Assembly (NCBI GenBank): GCA_023846275.1
Contig: CM043878.1
Coordinates: forward strand, 11,911,501-11,975,500
Length of the DNA stretch: 64,000 bases
From: Vanilla planifolia
Lineage: Eukaryota > Streptophyta > Magnoliopsida > Asparagales > Orchidaceae
Direction: 5' to 3'
In this document: positions 58,991 through 64,000 of the stretch, in pieces
Position numbering within the stretch: position 1 is the stretch's first letter
Layout: every line of letters starts with the position of its first letter
Translations under genes and position numbers: made by a program
The notes under the pieces: generated by a model
What the model was told of the DNA's origin: nothing
Database searches by the model: none
Seen by the model: the letters and a program-made list of their open reading frames with translations, nothing else

Positions 58991-61900
58991 GGGAGATATA
59001 GTTATAGTCACAACAAAGTTCATCGCTATACTTTCCCGTTTTCATTCAGAAATTAATAGGGTTTACAACAATCTCTGGGTCTTTGTTGTTCACTTTTACT
59101 TGTTGTCAAATATTATATTTTTATGCTCAAGCTAGATCTCTTTTCAATATAGGCCACCAATATCTCAGTTTTAGATTTTAATACATTCTATTACTTCCAT
59201 AGTTAATAAAATAATAAGAATTATGAGCTTCTTTTAATATCTTCTGTCTCAATTGTTTGTGTTCAGGAATACACAATTGGTCTTAGAAACATAGCACATC
59301 ATCTATATCAAGTGCAAAACTAGATATTCTATTTTCTTTAACTTTTTGAATTAGCTTTTTTTTATTTTCTTCATCTTATAATTACTCCTTAATAAATTCA
59401 AGTCAATCTGGTCTGATAGAGAAGTAATGTAATAGTAGTATATTCTATTTCACATCTTTTTAAAGTGTAATCTATCAATTTCAAAATATATTTATCTTTT
59501 GTCATATTAAGTTGTTATCATATTAAGTTTGGATAACAAGTTTATTAACTTTCTCATAATGCTTCTTACTTGTTCTTTTTTTCCTACACATACTAATTTT
59601 CTTTTTCTCACATGCACAATAAGATCCATAAGGATTGTCTACGAAATCATCATTAAACCCCTTGTCATTTGACACTTTTGACAAATATTAAAATTCTTTA
59701 ATATAAAAACATCATTGTTCGTACTCATGTTATCATGTCTCTTTCTTAAATGTTTCCCACACAAGTTACATTTATGTGTTTTATCCACTTCTTTATTGAT
59801 TGAAAAAAATTGCAAAACAAAGTATTATTTGGAATTTCAATATAATGGGAATTTGGTGAATTCCTTGTAGATGATTCCATTGAATTATGAAAGAATATAA
59901 CATCCTTTTCTACTATTCTTCAATTATTGTTAATCTCTTTTTCATTGGAAAGGGTTTTTAACACTTAATTAATAACTCTCTTTCTAAAGTACTTTTATCA
60001 TTTTGGTATGCTTTTGAGGGCAAACCAATTATTCTTTTCATTTTCACATGATAATTTTGAATTTGACTCGTTAAGATACATTTTGATCACTTTAAGCTTA
60101 GATGTCTTATTAACTTTTTTTTGTCTTTGTTATGCCTTATTCTTCTAGAACAATCTTAGAGTTCTTATTTTAGGCATTATAGGATTTTCATAAAAACAAT
60201 TCCAGGCTTTTATGAGTCTGCCCTTTAGAGGATGTAAAGTAATAATCAAATTATGGGGTTTTCTAATGTTTGTGAATATGAACAATCTAATTAGCCTCCT
60301 TAAGAAGATTGTAAGCATGTATACGAAGGTCTTTAGTAAGATTATTTTTTTCTATATGCATTGATCAATACATTACTAGCACAAAAGAGTGAAGGGTTTA
60401 GTTCAATAGTTTTTTACCTTGAATTGCTAAAAAATCGATATAAGAAATAATGTGCCCTTTATATGACCTTTCTACTTATACAACAATATCATGACATCCT
60501 GTAATATGTACTCATACTATTTGTTGATTTTGGAGTACTAAAAAAATTTGAATATGAAGAAATAAATTTAACCAAAGAAGACTGTATCAAATCATTAGCG
60601 ATGTTGGAGGGCAAAACATTACACTCTTTGTACTTTTCACTGGGTGCTATATAAATCATATTGTGGTTGGAGTTCCTCTATGGAAGATAACCCCATTAGA
60701 TCTTGGCAATGACAAAAAATGAAATATTTTTACTTCTTTAGTTTTCTTATTCAATGCTACATGTGGATTGGTATCAATAGAAAAGTCAATACTAAAAATT
60801 ATCTCCAATTAGATATCAAAATTGTTATATATTTTTTTGTTCCAAAAATTCACCATTTTTAGCCTCTCTTATTACAAAAAATATGTTAGGGGTTGGAAAT
60901 GTAGAATCACAATTTGCCTTATAATTTAAATGAATATTTGATGTGGCTTCCATTGGCAATTTTCCCTCATTCAAGTACAACATTTTTTTCTTAAAAACCT
61001 TTGTCACTTGATCATCATTTTTAATCACAACTAAGTAGTTATTATAATAATAACAAGATAAAACTCCATAACTTTAAGACTTCACATCCTGATATTGTAA
61101 ATTTGGATTCTCATAAATAAAATTAGATGAAATAGAGCTAATAGCATTCTTACCCAAAGTTTCAATTAAATACAATAATTATTATAACAAAAAAGGTATT
61201 AAATGCATGTAGTATTAGTGTCCTTGCTCATAAAAGTCCATTATAAGTTAAATATATATACATATAAAAATACCTTCCCTAGAATATCAACTACTATGAT
61301 ACCATCTTATCATACTTCACCTATCCATTAACTAATTGAAAATATTTGAGAAATAAACAAAGTTGACGTATTAAGAGTACACAAAAGACTTACCCAAGCA
61401 AAGAATGACGATTAACTACTCTCATAATTTCTTGACAATTCAAAAATTTGACTTATATAAGATTCGAACTTCAAAAAATATATCGATAAAATCTCTCCAA
61501 AAGATTATTAATTTTCTTATATACACATAGTTGATATATCAATTATACATCAATATAATTTATATCTAAAAAATATATCATGAATGAAACACAATATCAT
61601 TGAAAATTTATATTATGACAAGAAAACCATCAATACCATAAAAAATATTATATTATCACAATAAAATCATATTCTACAAAAAATAAATCACATCATAGAG
61701 TTTTTAAAAACTCATATACATGATATATATACAATAAAATCTACAACACTATCATTTTATGTAAACAAGTTACTTTTAGTTTTTAACATCTATTTTTTGT
61801 ATCTTTAAAAATCCTTAGTGTGTAGTTATGTCATATTCTACTAGATCTCAAGTACTATAATTATATACATAATATCAAGAGAGAGAGAAAAATTATATTT

Positions 61901-62184
61901 CTATAACTCTTTTATCATATAAAAAAAGTTTTCAAATACAATACAAATATGTTATAGCATTAATTTTTAGACCACAATGATTTTCATATCTCATTTCTTT
62001 TCTTACAAGTAATTTGTACAAATTATTATATGCAAACTTATTTATCGAATCTAATTCAATCTTAATTTTTCTTGTTTTTTATTTAACCTTTCTTTTCAAT
62101 TAATAAATATCTTGTTTTTTCTTTAATGGCTTTTATTCTCGACATCCCAATCTCATATATTCTGGCATCCATCATATTGATCAC
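58991..62184. other. Unassigned AT-rich DNA with weak minus-strand coding-like fragments
   Basis: Two minus-strand stretches look less random. One, near 59830-59590, has paired cysteines (KCNLCGKHLRKRHDN, then CQKCQMTRG). The other is a 67-codon open frame at 61028-60825. Neither matches a family I can name. The rest is AT-rich with no gene. Confidence 0.35.
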
Positions 62185-62895
62185 CATATCATAGAGCAAA
62201 TAGTAGTCAATAGATCACACAATAAATGACTATATATATACAATCACTATATATCTCAACTATTATATCATACAATAATTTATATATATATATATACATC
62301 ATCATTATATATCTCAAAACATTAAATCACAAAACAAATGGTAGCTACCAAATCACATACCAAATGATAGCTCCTGATCACATAATAAGAAGCTCAATCA
62401 TTAAGGTCTAATGCCATTAGTATTAATATCGCCAAATCACACGACAAGTGGTAGTTACTAAATCACACAATAAATGATATATATATATACATCATCACTA
62501 TAGATCTCAGTCACCATATCACACAACAAGTAGTGGCTATCAAATCACATAGCAAGTGATAGTTTTTGATTATATAGTAAGTAGTCCAATCATTGAGGTT
62601 CGATGTTAGTGGTATCAATACCACTAAGTCATATATCAAGCAGTAATCATCGGTCGCACAATAAGTGACATTTATATTTGCATCATCACTATAAACCTTA
62701 ATGTCAGATATTATTATGAGCAGTGATCACTAGATTACACAGCAAATGATAACTTTTGATCACACGATAAGATAGTTCAAGCATCAAGATTTGATGCTAA
62801 TGATACTAATATTATCAGATCACATAATAAGCGGTAGTCGCCAAACTACATACAAACGATAGCTACTATATCACACAACAAGTGACATTATGGGA
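62185..62895. repeat. ~191-bp tandem repeat, about 3.5 units
   Basis: The block GTAGCTACCAAATCACATA at 62341 recurs as GTGGCTATCAAATCACATA at 62533 and as GTGATCACTAGATTACACA at 62723, spacings of 192 and 190. Each unit also carries ATGATAG, TGATCACA, CAATCAT, and TATATATACATCATCACTAT-like sections. Shorter internal echoes of AATCACAC and CAAGTG suggest the unit itself grew from a smaller repeat. Confidence 0.8.
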
Positions 62896-63219
62896 AAAAG
62901 ACACAAGAGAAATACATTTTTCAACATTACTGATTCTTAATAGGATGTTAGGCTTAAAACCAAATTTTTTTTATTTATTTTCTTTTTCTCTATCTTTAAC
63001 GTATCACATAAGGATCTTCATATATAAATCAATTTTTTTTCAATTGTGAACATATATATGCATATCATTTAATGTATTCCACACAATATGTTTAATATTA
63101 ATTTTCTTACCTTTTTTTTATTACTTGCAAATAATAATACATAAAGTTCACTTTATAATATTAATCATAAATAAATATAAATGCTTGCATAAGTTATGTC
63201 ATGTTACTCATATCAATAT
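62896..63219. other. AT-rich spacer
   Basis: Nothing recognisable; poly-T and poly-A stretches only. Confidence 0.5.
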
Positions 63220-63640
63220 TTGTGACGTTTTGTTTCACTATGTTGACTTATTATTTTATTGGACGATCCATTTCTAACCCAAGTGAGTTTTTTTTTTCTT
63301 AGCGTTTTTCAACTTCTTATGACTATGGAGTTAGATATAAAACTCAAAATATTTTATTTATAGTCAATGTGAGACTATTTCTTTACGTTTACTTTCTCTT
63401 AGAAGTTTGTTATGAGCCACTCCTTACCTGATAATTCCTCTCCTTAAAACAACGCTTCATGATAACTCCTCTACCTCTTCAATCTGGTGTGTTAAGGGTC
63501 CACAAGCTTTCATATAGTATGAATATCTAATCTTATTATGTGAAAATATTGTTCTCTTAGGTTACATCATTTTGTTTTAAGTAAATTTTTTTTTCAAAAG
63601 ATGTGTTAACATCATAAACCTTTTTAAATAGATGTATTTG
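63220..63640 (-). repeat. R300 repeat, one full and one partial unit
   Basis: TTTCACTATGTTGACTTATT at 63233 opens a unit with AAGTGAGTTTTTTT, ATATAAAACTC, AGAAGTTTGTTATGAGCC, ACTCCTTACCTGAT and GTGTGTTAAGG-like blocks. The second unit starts near 63532 (CTTATTATGTGAAAATATT) and fades after 63620. Same orientation as the other copies. Confidence 0.6.
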
Positions 63641-64000
63641 AGAATACTTCTATAGAGACTAAACTGACTTTTGAATCTAGAACTCTCAAATTTAAGAATA
63701 TTCCTAATGTGTCTCTCATGTCAAGTTATTTGTCCTATGCATTTGGATAATAATGCACCTCTAATATATGAGAGGGCCTTAGCATGACTCTTGTAAACTA
63801 TTTTATTTGTTAGATGTTATGTTGGTTTATCTTCTATATATTTTTAATATAAATTTTATTATTCTTTTATGCCTATTGTATTGAGAACATTATGCATGAT
63901 GCTTTTTTACATGCTTATATATTTATGTAGACAACAGATGGTGAATCACATGCAAAAAAATATTTGTGTACCATCTTTTGTGATTTTTTTGTTGTGGTGA
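63641..64000. other. AT-rich right end of the window
   Basis: No gene or shared repeat recognised. Confidence 0.5.

Noticed and set aside
61455..61475. GATTCGAAC-like string resembling a tRNA T-loop
   Set aside because: Surrounding sequence is A/T-rich and gives no cloverleaf.

Overview
The window is nuclear DNA of a seed plant. It is AT-rich, has long introns with GT-AG borders, carries three recognisable conserved plant genes, and is otherwise filled with LTR retrotransposons, LINEs and simple repeats. I cannot name the species.

Layout. (1) 1.6-4.3 kb, plus strand: a complete four-exon gene for cytosolic nucleoside diphosphate kinase 1 (148 residues). (2) 5.7-7.9 kb, minus strand: the two 3' exons of plastid dihydrodipicolinate synthase (lysine pathway). 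The transit-peptide exon is not visible. (3) 8.75-19.5 kb, minus strand: a decayed LTR retrotransposon with LTRs of about 1 kb and a gag remnant. Its 3' LTR is split by a 7.15-kb GC-rich L1-type LINE with a 14-bp target-site duplication. (4) 20-33 kb, plus strand: two decayed copies of one Ty3/Gypsy family (protease, RT, RNase H, integrase). In both copies the RT catalytic Asp-Asp reads Asn-Asn, and both integrases stop at the same point, next to a ~300-bp LTR-like repeat. (5) 33.4-33.7 kb, minus strand: a small gene-like island of unknown identity with a telo-box. (6) 37.9-46.2 kb, plus strand: a three-exon gene for a 117-residue TMEM234-like membrane protein. Its introns (4.4 and 3.5 kb) hold a Copia 3' end and a 5'-truncated LINE. 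(7) 47.4-49.9 kb: a Ty1/Copia gag-protease-integrase remnant followed by LTR-like sequence. (8) 50.1-54.1 kb: a block of about 4 kb of imperfect trinucleotide repeats that switches strand near 50.57 kb. (9) 55.9-56.8 kb: a relic of the last two exons of an ascorbate peroxidase gene. (10) 57.8-64 kb: tandem copies of the ~300-bp repeat and a ~191-bp tandem repeat in very AT-rich DNA.

The three genes are unrelated housekeeping functions and do not form a pathway. The instructive part is the transposon history: nested insertion, a duplicated and shared-defect Gypsy lineage, and a large cryptically simple block. I found no CRISPR array, rRNA gene, convincing tRNA gene or novel enzymatic system. 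Exon borders were read by eye from reading frame, splice consensus and remembered protein families. Transposon boundaries are approximate unless stated.
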